Below are positions 14,402 to 21,345 of a DNA stretch of 26,442 nt, one piece after another. Made by a program: the position numbers and the translations under genes. The number at the start of each line of letters is the position of its first letter. Position 1 is the first letter of the stretch. The DNA comes from SG8-41 sp029864385. GTDB taxonomy: Bacteria; Pseudomonadota; Gammaproteobacteria; Burkholderiales; SG8-41. Under the pieces are notes generated by a model. That model worked only from the letters and a program-made list of their open reading frames with translations. It did not search any database and was not told where the DNA came from. Location: NCBI GenBank assembly GCA_029864385.1, contig JAOTTL010000030.1, forward strand, positions 1 to 26,442, written 5' to 3'.

Positions 14402-14423
14402 GACTCAGCACTCACGAATCACT
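14396..14423. repeat. 7-bp array forming the algZ/algR junction
   Basis: Four uninterrupted units AGTCACG, ACTCAGC, ACTCACG, AATCACT cover the ten-base gap between the genes and both flanking codons. They contain the algZ stop (minus-strand TGA, 14412-14414) and the algR GTG start (14399-14401). Confidence 0.75.
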
Positions 14424-15431
14424 GCCTTTGACGTAGGGCATCGCGATGTGCACCTGATAGGTATCATCGCCGACGCGCGTATCGAGCGTCGCCTCGGCGT
14501 CGAAGTGCAACTGCAGCCGCTCGCGGATATTGGCAAGCGCCATCTTGTTGCCGGCGTGATGTCCCCCCTCTTGGCGATACGGGTTGCGCAGCACCGCGTG
14601 CACCTGTCCCCGCGCGCCGTAGATGTTAATGCTGACCACGCCGGGCTCGACCCGCGGCTCGATGCCATGGTAGACGGCATTCTCCAGCAACGGCTGGAGC
14701 ACCAGCGGGGGCACGAGCGCGTCGGCTGGCATGTTGTCGATATGCCACTCGACCTGGAGCCGGTCGCCTAACCGCAATTGCTCGAGTTCGAGGTATTGCC
14801 GGCACAGGTTCACTTCGCGCGCGAGCGACGAGAGACTGCGATTGTCGGCCATCAGCACGCGAAAGAGGTCGGCCATGTCCTCGAGCGCGCCCTCCGCTCG
14901 CTTCGGGTTCTGACGGATGAGCGAGAGCACCGCGTTGATGCTGTTGAAGAGAAAGTGCGGCCGAATGCGCGCCTGCAGCGCTTGCAGCCGTGCTTCGGTG
15001 AACGCGGGCGACAGTGCGCGCCCCCGCAGGTCGAAATACAGCAGAAGCGTGCTGGTCGCCAACGCGACCAGCATCCAGTAGCGCGTCAATGGCGCAGGAT
15101 CGGCATCGAGCAGCGGTTGGCCGAAAGTATAGAGCAGCGCGGTCAGGACGAACTCGATGGCGAGCACCGCCAATACGCCGAGGTAATAGGACAGGCGCTT
15201 CAGCAGGTCGTTCAGCGCCACGAGAGCAAACAGGCTGAGGATCAGCAGCGGCTGCACGATGGCGGAAGACTCCAGCAGCGCGATCCACAGCAGGCGCAGG
15301 TCCTTCGCCTGCACGATTGCCGCGGCCAGCGCCATCACGTTCACGATGACCACGATGCGCAGGGCGATGCCGAGATTGCGGAAGTTCGGCAGGGCGCCTG
15401 AATAGGCGTTTTGATTTATACTTCTCGCCAT
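14412..15431 (-). CDS. algZ: LytS/AlgZ-family sensor histidine kinase
   Basis: This 339-aa inner-membrane kinase of the His_kinase (LytS/YehU) class is the partner of the adjacent AlgR. An N-terminal block of about four to five hydrophobic helices (residues 24-135) forms the sensor, with no extracellular domain of note. The H-box is ARIRPHFLFNSINAVLSLIR, with phospho-acceptor His159. The N-box is PPLVLQPLLENAVYHGIEP, and the ATP-lid/G-box remnant is NKMALANIRERLQLHF. The last two boxes are typical of this class, which lacks the standard HATPase order. It starts at an ATG and is divergent from argH with a 147-bp spacer, the same arrangement seen across Betaproteobacteria. Confidence 0.92.
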   Translation of the reverse strand: MARSINQNAYSGALPNFRNLGIALRIVVIVNVMALAAAIVQAKDLRLLWIALLESSAIVQPLLILSLFALVALNDLLKRLSYYLGVLAVLAIEFVLTALLYTFGQPLLDADPAPLTRYWMLVALATSTLLLYFDLRGRALSPAFTEARLQALQARIRPHFLFNSINAVLSLIRQNPKRAEGALEDMADLFRVLMADNRSLSSLAREVNLCRQYLELEQLRLGDRLQVEWHIDNMPADALVPPLVLQPLLENAVYHGIEPRVEPGVVSINIYGARGQVHAVLRNPYRQEGGHHAGNKMALANIRERLQLHFDAEATLDTRVGDDTYQVHIAMPYVKGSDS

Positions 15432-15578
15432 GCGCTACCCGCACGATTACTTGCCGAGCGTTTCCCGATCGCCATCAGTGCACCCTGTCCGTCCCTGAAA
15501 GGCCTGTTGCGCTGCCACGCAGCGCCTGCTTGAAGCCGATCGAGAGTTGCCAGAACGCTGTAGATTCTAACAGCCAGT
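15432..15578. promoter_or_regulatory. Divergent algZ/argH control region
   Basis: This 147-bp spacer must hold promoters for both genes. TAGATT at 15561-15566 could be the -10 for argH with a very short leader. The overlapping minus-strand TGTTAGAAT (15564-15572) resembles an extended -10 for algZ with a ~130 nt leader. Neither has a clear -35 box. GCGCTG-CCACG-CAGCGC at about 15509-15525 is a perfect small hairpin inside the algZ leader. Confidence 0.35.
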
Positions 15579-16973
15579 ATGTCCGCCAACGATAAACCCC
15601 AGAATAAGCCCTGGTCGGGCCGGTTTTCCGAGCCGGCAACCGAGCTCGTGCAGCGTTTCACCGCTTCGGTTTCGTTTGACCAGCGGCTTGCCGAGTATGA
15701 CGTCGAGGGCTCGCTCGCCCACGCGCGCATGCTGCGCGCCGTGGGCGTGATCGGCAAGGACGACCTCGCGGGAATCGAGAAGGGGCTTACGCAGATCCGA
15801 ACGGAGATCCAGTCCGGCACGTTCCCCTGGTCCGAGGCGTACGAGGACGTCCACCTCAACATCGAGCAGCGGCTGATCGAGCTCGCCGGCGAGTCGGGCA
15901 AGCGTCTGCATACCGCGCGCTCGCGCAACGACCAGGTGGCCACCGATGTGCGGCTCTTTCTGCGCGAGGCGATCGATCATTCGCTCGGACTCATCAAGGG
16001 CTTGCAGCGCGCGCTGCTCGACGTGGCCGATGCGCACGCCGAAACGGTGATGCCGGGGTTCACCCACATGCAGGTGGCGCAGCCGGTGTCGTTTTCGCAC
16101 CACCTCATGGCGTATTTCGAAATGTTCTCGCGCGATGCCCAGCGACTGACCGATTGCCGCAAACGCGTTAACCGGCTGCCGCTCGGGGCGGCCGCACTGG
16201 CCGGCACCTCGTTCCCCATCGACCGCCAGGCCGTCGCCAGGGAACTGGGTTTCGATGGGATCTGCGAGAACTCGATCGACGCGGTTTCCGATCGCGATTT
16301 CGCGATCGAGTTTTGCGCCTGTGCGACGCTCGTCATGATGCACCTTTCGCGCTTCTGCGAAGAACTCATCCTCTGGGCGAATCCCCGTTTTGGTTTCGTC
16401 GAGCTTGCTGACCGCTTCTGCACCGGCTCCTCCATCATGCCGCAGAAAAAGAACCCGGACGTGGCCGAGCTCATCCGCGGCAAGACCGGGCGCGTGAACG
16501 GGCACCTCGTGGCACTGCTGACGCTGATGAAGGCGCAACCCCTCGCCTACAACCGCGACAATCAGGAAGATAAGGAGCCGCTCTTCGATACGGTCGACAC
16601 CATGACGATGTGCCTCGCGGTCTTCTCGGAGCTGCTGCCGGGCATCAAGGTGCATCGTGAGGCAATGGCGAACGCCGCGCGCCAGGGGCACGCGACCGCG
16701 ACCGATCTCGCGGAGTATCTGGTGCGCAAGGGCATGCCGTTCCGCGAGGCACACGAGGCGGTGTCGCAGGCGGTGCGCTTCGCGGAAGGCCGCGGCTGCG
16801 AGCTCGCGGATCTGAAGCTCGCCGAGCTACAAGAATTCGCGCCGGCCGTAGATAAAGACGTGTTCGCTGCGTTGACGCTCGAGGGCTCGCTCAACTCCCG
16901 CACCCACATTGGCGGTACGGCGCCGGCGCGCGTCAAGGCAGCGATCGCGAAAGCACGGAAATCGTTAGCGTAA
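15579..16973 (+). CDS. argH: Argininosuccinate lyase ArgH
   Basis: ArgH splits argininosuccinate into arginine and fumarate, the last step of arginine synthesis, as a cytoplasmic tetramer. The 464-aa protein is standard length. Fumarase-superfamily blocks are intact: W-SGRFSEPATELVQRF at the start, DVHLNIEQRLIE, KRLHTARSRNDQVATDVRLFLR, MPGFTHMQVAQPVSFSHHL with the catalytic histidine, LPLGAAALAGTSFPIDR, and the signature loop GSSIMPQKKNPDVAELIRGK, whose serine (about residue 283-284) is the catalytic base. The start ATG gives the usual short polar leader MSANDKPQNKP. The stop codon lies inside a perfect 11-bp stem. Confidence 0.97.
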   Translation: MSANDKPQNKPWSGRFSEPATELVQRFTASVSFDQRLAEYDVEGSLAHARMLRAVGVIGKDDLAGIEKGLTQIRTEIQSGTFPWSEAYEDVHLNIEQRLIELAGESGKRLHTARSRNDQVATDVRLFLREAIDHSLGLIKGLQRALLDVADAHAETVMPGFTHMQVAQPVSFSHHLMAYFEMFSRDAQRLTDCRKRVNRLPLGAAALAGTSFPIDRQAVARELGFDGICENSIDAVSDRDFAIEFCACATLVMMHLSRFCEELILWANPRFGFVELADRFCTGSSIMPQKKNPDVAELIRGKTGRVNGHLVALLTLMKAQPLAYNRDNQEDKEPLFDTVDTMTMCLAVFSELLPGIKVHREAMANAARQGHATATDLAEYLVRKGMPFREAHEAVSQAVRFAEGRGCELADLKLAELQEFAPAVDKDVFAALTLEGSLNSRTHIGGTAPARVKAAIAKARKSLA

Positions 16974-16981
16974 CGATTTCC
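16957..16981 (+). terminator. Inverted repeat across the argH stop codon
   Basis: GGAAATCGTTA-GCG-TAACGATTTCC is a perfect 11-bp stem with a 3-nt loop, and the TAA of the right arm is the argH stop codon. No T-run follows directly, so it may be a 3'-end stabiliser, a weak terminator or a protein-binding site rather than a standard intrinsic terminator. Confidence 0.6.
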
Positions 16982-17043
16982 GACGATTCCAACCGCGGCC
17001 ATTCGTGGTTTCTTTCGGGCTTTTCCGGCCGCCCTCAGGCGCC

Positions 17044-17925
17044 ATGAACCCTTGGCCGGATATCGAGCAGTCAGTCCGCGAAACGTTAGGCGTGCCCTTT
17101 GCAATCGAGTCTCGCGCCAGGGCCGGTGGCGGTTGCATCAGCGAAAGCTACTTGGTGCGAGGGCAAGGGCACGCCTTTTTCGTCAAGCTGAACGCTTCGG
17201 ACCGGCTCTCGATGTTCGAGGCCGAGGCAGCGGGGCTCGATGAGATCGCGCGCTCGACCTCCGTGCGCGTCCCGCGGCCCCTGTGCCATGGTGCCGACGC
17301 GGGTGCGAGCTGGCTCGTGCTCGAGTATATCGAGCTGGGTCCCGCCAGCGGCCGCGGTATGGACGAGCTTGGCCGGAGGCTCGCTGCGATGCATCGTGTC
17401 ACTGCGACGCGCGTCGGCTGGCACCGCGACAACACCATCGGCGCCACGCCCCAGATCAACACGCCGGGCGCGGATTGGATCGCGTTCTGGCGCCAGCACC
17501 GGTTGGGGTTCCAGCTGCGGCTCGCCGGTGAAAACGGCCATCGCGGGCGCCTGCTGACACAAGGCGAGCGGTTGCTCGAGCAGCTGCCCGTCTTTTTTTC
17601 TGGCTATGAACCGCGCCCCTCATTGCTGCACGGCGACCTGTGGTCGGGTAATGCCGCTTTTATGCGGGACGGGACGCCGGTTATCTTCGATCCCGCCGTT
17701 TATTACGGCGACCGCGAGGCCGACATCGCGATGACCGAGCTCTTCGGGGGCTTTTCGGCCGAATTCTACCGCGCGTACGACGAAACCGATCCCCGCGACC
17801 CCGGCTACGCGACGCGCAAGCTGCTCTACAACTTGTATCACGTGCTCAACCACCTCAATCTGTTCGGCGGCGGCTATCGCGCGCAGGCCGAGCGCGTGAT
17901 CGGCGAGCTCCTCGCGCAGACCTGA
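17044..17925 (+). CDS. Fructosamine/ketosamine-3-kinase family protein
   Basis: Members of this family phosphorylate sugar adducts on amines or proteins (deglycation) in the cytoplasm; the bacterial substrate is generally not known. The 293-aa protein has the aminoglycoside-phosphotransferase-like fold: a glycine-rich region ARAGGGCISESYLV, the ATP-binding lysine in HAFFVKLN, and the adjacent EAEAAGLDEIA. WLVLEYIELG is the hinge, LLHGDLWSGNAAF the catalytic loop (HGDxWxxN), and VIFDPAVYYGDREADIAMTELFGGF the metal-binding DPA/YxxREADLAM block specific to fructosamine kinases. I chose the ATG at 17044 because the residues before it come from spacer DNA. It lies 70 bp after argH on the same strand. 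Confidence 0.9.
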   Translation: MNPWPDIEQSVRETLGVPFAIESRARAGGGCISESYLVRGQGHAFFVKLNASDRLSMFEAEAAGLDEIARSTSVRVPRPLCHGADAGASWLVLEYIELGPASGRGMDELGRRLAAMHRVTATRVGWHRDNTIGATPQINTPGADWIAFWRQHRLGFQLRLAGENGHRGRLLTQGERLLEQLPVFFSGYEPRPSLLHGDLWSGNAAFMRDGTPVIFDPAVYYGDREADIAMTELFGGFSAEFYRAYDETDPRDPGYATRKLLYNLYHVLNHLNLFGGGYRAQAERVIGELLAQT

Positions 17926-17930
17926 ACCAT

Positions 17931-17983
17931 TCATCAATCAGCGTTTATCTACGGTTTCGCTTTTGCCAGTCACTGGTCACGGC
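17931..17983. repeat. Degenerate 10-bp and 7-bp arrays at the kinase/lacI convergent junction
   Basis: TCATCAATCAGCGTTTATCT resembles the 10-bp family seen at the other junctions, in the same orientation as the hemC/hemD array. Further on, AGTCACT and GGTCACG form a 7-bp pair containing the lacI-type regulator's stop codon (minus-strand TGA, 17977-17979). No terminator stem was seen. Confidence 0.5.
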
Positions 17984-19008
17984 TTTGGGGGCGGCGCGGT
18001 CGAGCCGCGCACCACCAGCTCCACCGGCAGCTCGACGCGCGCCTCGAAGGGTTCGCCCGCAAGGCGCGCGATGAGGTGCTGCGCCGCGTAGCCTCCCAGT
18101 TCCGCCGTAGGAAAATGCACTGTAGTCAGTCCCGGCATAATGGCCGCCGCAATCTCCATGTCGTCGAACCCGGTGAGGGACATTTCACCAGGCACAGCGA
18201 GACCGAGCGCGTGGCATTCGGCGAGCGCCCCGATGGCCAAGACGTCGTTGCCGCAAATGACCGCAGTCGGCCGCAGCGTTGCCTGCAGCAGCTCGCGCAT
18301 ACCTTCGCGCCCACCGCCGAGCGTATAGGGTTTCTCGACAAGGCGCCCCGGGCCCAGGCGCAGACCATATGCCGCGAGCGCCTCACGCACCCCCTCGACC
18401 CGTTCGCGCGCGCGCTCGTTGCCCGCCGTGATCCCGGAGTTCATCGCGAACTCGCGGTGGCCGAGGTCGAGCAGGTGACGCGTCACGCGGATGGCCGCCG
18501 CGTGGTTGTCGAAGCCGATGCACGGATGGCGCCCGCTCGCGTCGAGCGCCCAGGTGAGCACGTACGGAACCTGGTGCGTATCGATCATTCGGAACACGCT
18601 GGGATGGTGCGAGGTGCCGAGCAGTACGAGCCCGTCCACGCCGCGCTCGATGAGCGCCTGCGTGACGCGCGCCTCCACCTCGGCGTCGAACTCGTGGCTT
18701 GCCAATAACAGCGTGTAGCCCGCCTCATCGAGCGTCTTCTGCAGCGCGTGCGTGGTGTTGGCGAAGATGGCGTTGTCGAGCGTCGGGATCACGGCGCCAA
18801 TGGTGCGTGTTCGCCGCGACGCCAGCGCGCGCGCCGCGCCGTGAGCGACATATCCCAGTGCCTGCACGGCCTGGCGGATACGCGCGGCGGTGGCGGGTTT
18901 TACCTTGTCAGGCTGCATCAGCGCGCGTGACACCGTGGCCGTCGAGACCTTGGCGAGCCGCGCCACGTCAGCCAGCTTGGCAGTTTTGTGCTCCGGACTC
19001 GATTTCAA
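17977..19008 (-). CDS. LacI-family transcriptional regulator
   Basis: This 343-aa repressor-type regulator has a LacI helix-turn-helix near residues 11-32 (KLADVARLAKVSTATVSRAL), the hinge QALGYVAHGAARALASRRT, and a periplasmic-binding-protein-like ligand domain (IGAVIPTLDNAIFAN, GVDGLVLLG, CIGFDNHAAA, LGHREFAMNSG, VICGNDVLAIGAL, LTGFDDMEIAAAIMPGLTTV). The start is a TTG preceded by AGAGG at eight bases. Its upstream region and that of the Xsc-like gene share an identical 16-bp palindromic element over the -35 box, so I infer that it represses itself and that gene. Its ligand is unknown; most LacI proteins bind sugars, and a sulfonated sugar or its breakdown product would be consistent but is speculation. 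Confidence 0.92.
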   Translation of the reverse strand: MKSSPEHKTAKLADVARLAKVSTATVSRALMQPDKVKPATAARIRQAVQALGYVAHGAARALASRRTRTIGAVIPTLDNAIFANTTHALQKTLDEAGYTLLLASHEFDAEVEARVTQALIERGVDGLVLLGTSHHPSVFRMIDTHQVPYVLTWALDASGRHPCIGFDNHAAAIRVTRHLLDLGHREFAMNSGITAGNERARERVEGVREALAAYGLRLGPGRLVEKPYTLGGGREGMRELLQATLRPTAVICGNDVLAIGALAECHALGLAVPGEMSLTGFDDMEIAAAIMPGLTTVHFPTAELGGYAAQHLIARLAGEPFEARVELPVELVVRGSTAPPPKP

Positions 19009-19035
19009 GGCGGCTGCCTCTTGAGAAGCCGGAAG

Positions 19036-19075
19036 AGCCTAGCAACTCGGATGCTGCTATGCAAGCGCTTTCATT
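19036..19075 (-). promoter_or_regulatory. Promoter and operator of the LacI-family gene
   Basis: On the minus strand TTGCAT (19059-19064), a 17-bp spacer and TAGGCT (19036-19041) form a good sigma-70-like promoter. AATGAAAGCGCTTGCA (19060-19075) covers the -35 box. Its AAGCGCTT core is a perfect palindrome with the central CG typical of LacI-family operators. The predicted leader is about 20 nt. Confidence 0.7.
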
Positions 19076-19104
19076 CTGGCGGGGATTCCCGCTGGCTATC
19101 CCGC

Positions 19105-19133
19105 GAACTGCCAAATCTCGTGAACTGCCAAAT
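19105..19133. repeat. Tandem GAACTGCCAAAT pair
   Basis: GAACTGCCAAAT occurs at 19105-19116 and again at 19122-19133, 17 bp apart in the same orientation. It is in the 324-bp spacer between the Xsc-like gene and the regulator, upstream of the regulator's promoter. It could be a binding site pair or a local duplication. Confidence 0.5.
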
Positions 19134-19226
19134 TCGGCGGGCGGGCGGCAGCACCGGCAACCGACACCACGCTCACTTTGGCGCAAGGAAAGCGCGCGGA
19201 TGCGCGCGCGTTCTGGGAGCGTTACG

Positions 19227-19271
19227 GCCCTCGGCTCTCAGAGGGCAACAGCCTCGATATGAGGCTGTTGC
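19227..19271. terminator. Two abutting hairpins downstream of the Xsc-like gene
   Basis: GCCCTC-GGCTCTCA-GAGGGC (19227-19246) is followed by GCAACAGCCTC-GATAT-GAGGCTGTTGC (19245-19271), a perfect 11-bp stem. They lie 60-100 bp past the minus-strand gene's stop. There is no flanking T-run, so a terminator role is only a guess; RNA processing or attenuation is possible. Confidence 0.45.
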
Positions 19272-19320
19272 ACGCCCACGCGCAAGGCGGCCGGTCGCCT
19301 TAAAGAGATGGGCTCAAATC

Positions 19321-19346
19321 AGCAATACCGGTCTACCGGTATTGCT
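19321..19346 (-). terminator. Inverted repeat across the stop codon of the Xsc-like gene
   Basis: AGCAATACCGGT-CT-ACCGGTATTGCT is a perfect 12-bp inverted repeat with a 2-nt centre. The gene's TAG stop (minus strand, 19333-19335) is at its middle, so the last codons are part of the stem. The right arm is not followed by a proper U-tract on the minus-strand transcript. Confidence 0.6.
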
Positions 19347-21108
19347 TGGCGCTGTATTTGCGGTACTTCGGGAGCAGGCGTCGCGGCGGGCGAAAGGCAT
19401 CGCGACGGAACGGGTCGCCCAGCTCCTGGGTGAGCATGATCTCGACGACCGAGGGCTTGCCGGACTTGAGCGCGGCCTTGAGCGCGTCGCTAACCTCGTC
19501 CTCGTGCTCGACCCGGTAGCCTTCGGCCCCCATCACCCGCGCGACCTCGGAGAAATCCGGGTTCGCGAGATTGGTCCCGACGAAGCGATTGTCGAAGTAG
19601 TCGACCTGGTTCTTTTTCTCGGCGCCCCACTGGCCATTGTTGAAGACTACGGCCACCGCGGGAATCTTCTCTTTCACGGCAGTCATCACCTCAGCCAGGC
19701 TCATACCCCAGGCGCCATCGCCGACGTAGGCGATCGCCGCGCGGTCAGGCCGAGCCACCTTGGCTCCGAGCGCGGTCGGATACGCATAACCGCAGTTGCC
19801 CCAGCTCATGGCCGCGAGAAACGAGAGCGGCTGCTCAAACTTGAGGTAGCTGTTGGCCACTGAGCAGACGTTACCGATGTCCGTCGAGACCATTGCGTTG
19901 CGAGGCAAAGCCTTCGCGAGTTGCGCCAGCACACGGCGCGGTCCGATATGGGCTTTCTTGTTGGGCGAAGGCCAATTGGCGAGCTCTGCCGCCCACGCCG
20001 CTTTTTCGATTTGCACCTGTGTGAGCCGTTCTTTATTGGGTTTGCGTGTCCCGCGCGCCCGGACCCGCGTTAGCAGCTCCGCTGCGGCCAGCCCCGCATC
20101 GCCTTCAATCGCCAGTGAAACTTTCTTCACCAGGCCAAGCGTGCGATGGTCAGCATCGATCTGGATGATCTTGGCGTTCTTCGGCCAGTAATCGAGGCCA
20201 TGCTGCGGCAGCGTTCCGAACGGTCCCAGGCGCGAGCCAAGCGCCAGCACGACATCGGCGCGGGCGATGATGTTCATCGCTGCTTTGGAGCCCTGATACC
20301 CGAGCGGTCCGCAAGCGAGCGGATGGCTCGCGGGGAACGAATCGTTGTGTAAATAGGAATTGACCACCGGCGCGGTGAGGTACTCGGCAAGCGCCTTCAC
20401 CTCGCCGACGCCGTCCGACATGACGACCCCGCCACCCGACAAAATCACCGGAAACTTCGCATCCGCGAGCATCTTTGCAGCCTTGTCGAGGGAGTTCGAC
20501 CCCCCCGCGGCGCGCTCGATGACAAGCGGCGGCAGGATCTCGTAGTCGCCCTCGCCATAGAAGTAATCGCGCGGAATGTTGACCTGCACGGGCCCGCGCT
20601 CGTGCAGCGCGATCGTGAACGCCCGGTGCATGAGCTCGGCCATGCGCAACGGGGAGTTAACGTTCACCTGCCATTTCGTGATCTTGGAGAAGATCGGCAT
20701 CTGCTCGGTTTCCTGGAAACCGCCATGCCCCGCCGTGAGACTGCCAGCCTCGGGGGTCACCACCACCATGGGGGTATGCGCCCAGTACGCCGCCGCCACC
20801 GCGGTTACGAAGTTGGTTATCCCGGGACCATTCTGCGCGATACACACCGTCGGCGAGTTCGTGACGCGGCCATAGCCGTCCGCCATGTGCGCGGCGTTCT
20901 GCTCGTGCGCGACGCTGTAGAGGCGGATGCCCGCGCCCGGAAACAGATCGAGCGCGTCCATATAGGCCGAGCCGACAATACCGAACACGTCCTTCACCTT
21001 GTGCGCGACCAATGTCTCGACGAACGCCTCGGACGGCGTCATGCGAAGTTTGCCGGCGGGCGTTTTGGGCGCACTGGTGAGATTTTTCGCTTCGGTCATG
21101 TAATTCAT
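19333..21108 (-). CDS. xsc: Sulfoacetaldehyde acetyltransferase-like (Xsc) thiamine-diphosphate enzyme
   Basis: Xsc converts sulfoacetaldehyde plus phosphate to acetyl phosphate and sulfite, the key desulfonating step of taurine, isethionate and sulfoacetate breakdown. The 591-aa protein has the three-domain ThDP fold. The catalytic Glu69 is in AHEQNAAHMADG, and the ThDP motif GDG (463-465) precedes NN (490-491). Xsc-specific blocks are clear: GGFQETEQMPIFSK, YLHNDSFPASHPL, GPLGYQGSKAAMN, PFGTLPQHGLDYWP, FNNGQWGAEKKNQ, NRFVGTNL and QELGDPFRRDAF. It differs from the classical enzyme in lacking the acidic insert before the third domain (DHEDDDPG type) and in a longer N-terminus and a basic C-terminal tail. 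I chose the ATG with AGAGGAG eight bases upstream. Close alternative: an Xsc paralogue with another substrate. Confidence 0.82.
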   Translation of the reverse strand: MNYMTEAKNLTSAPKTPAGKLRMTPSEAFVETLVAHKVKDVFGIVGSAYMDALDLFPGAGIRLYSVAHEQNAAHMADGYGRVTNSPTVCIAQNGPGITNFVTAVAAAYWAHTPMVVVTPEAGSLTAGHGGFQETEQMPIFSKITKWQVNVNSPLRMAELMHRAFTIALHERGPVQVNIPRDYFYGEGDYEILPPLVIERAAGGSNSLDKAAKMLADAKFPVILSGGGVVMSDGVGEVKALAEYLTAPVVNSYLHNDSFPASHPLACGPLGYQGSKAAMNIIARADVVLALGSRLGPFGTLPQHGLDYWPKNAKIIQIDADHRTLGLVKKVSLAIEGDAGLAAAELLTRVRARGTRKPNKERLTQVQIEKAAWAAELANWPSPNKKAHIGPRRVLAQLAKALPRNAMVSTDIGNVCSVANSYLKFEQPLSFLAAMSWGNCGYAYPTALGAKVARPDRAAIAYVGDGAWGMSLAEVMTAVKEKIPAVAVVFNNGQWGAEKKNQVDYFDNRFVGTNLANPDFSEVARVMGAEGYRVEHEDEVSDALKAALKSGKPSVVEIMLTQELGDPFRRDAFRPPRRLLPKYRKYSAKQYR

Positions 21109-21159
21109 TGGCAGGACTCCTCTCAAGGACGATGCGGCCGTCCGCACGCGGCCGCTCGA

Positions 21160-21198
21160 ATTATATACCATGACTCTTGAACTGCAAGCGCTTTCATT
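21160..21198 (-). promoter_or_regulatory. Promoter and operator of the Xsc-like gene
   Basis: On the minus strand TTGCAG (21182-21187), a 16-bp spacer and a consensus TATAAT (21160-21165) form a strong promoter with a ~45-nt leader. AATGAAAGCGCTTGCA (21183-21198), identical over 16 bases to the element at the regulator gene, overlaps the -35 box. A very AT-rich block (21199-21237) lies just upstream and could act as an UP element. Confidence 0.75.
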
Positions 21199-21345
21199 TG
21201 ATAAGGCAACTTATTCATTTATAGATATTTTATATCCTCACGGCCAGGCGCACCTGCGCCGCCCGCCGGACCCCGCGCAGGCAGGCAGCGCTCACCGGCA
21301 GCGGTCGTCGCCTGCCGCTTGACCCCTGGACGGCTGCGCGCCCGC

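Noticed and set aside
15567..16754. Long minus-strand frame opposite argH (395 codons)
   Set aside because: It is fully antisense to a clear ArgH, with Arg/His-rich composition typical of high-GC shadow frames and no motif.
19333..21108. Acetolactate synthase or oxalyl-CoA decarboxylase identity for the ThDP enzyme
   Set aside because: The third-domain blocks QWGAEKKN, FVGTNL and QELGDPFRRDA fit Xsc; no ilvN-like small subunit gene is adjacent.
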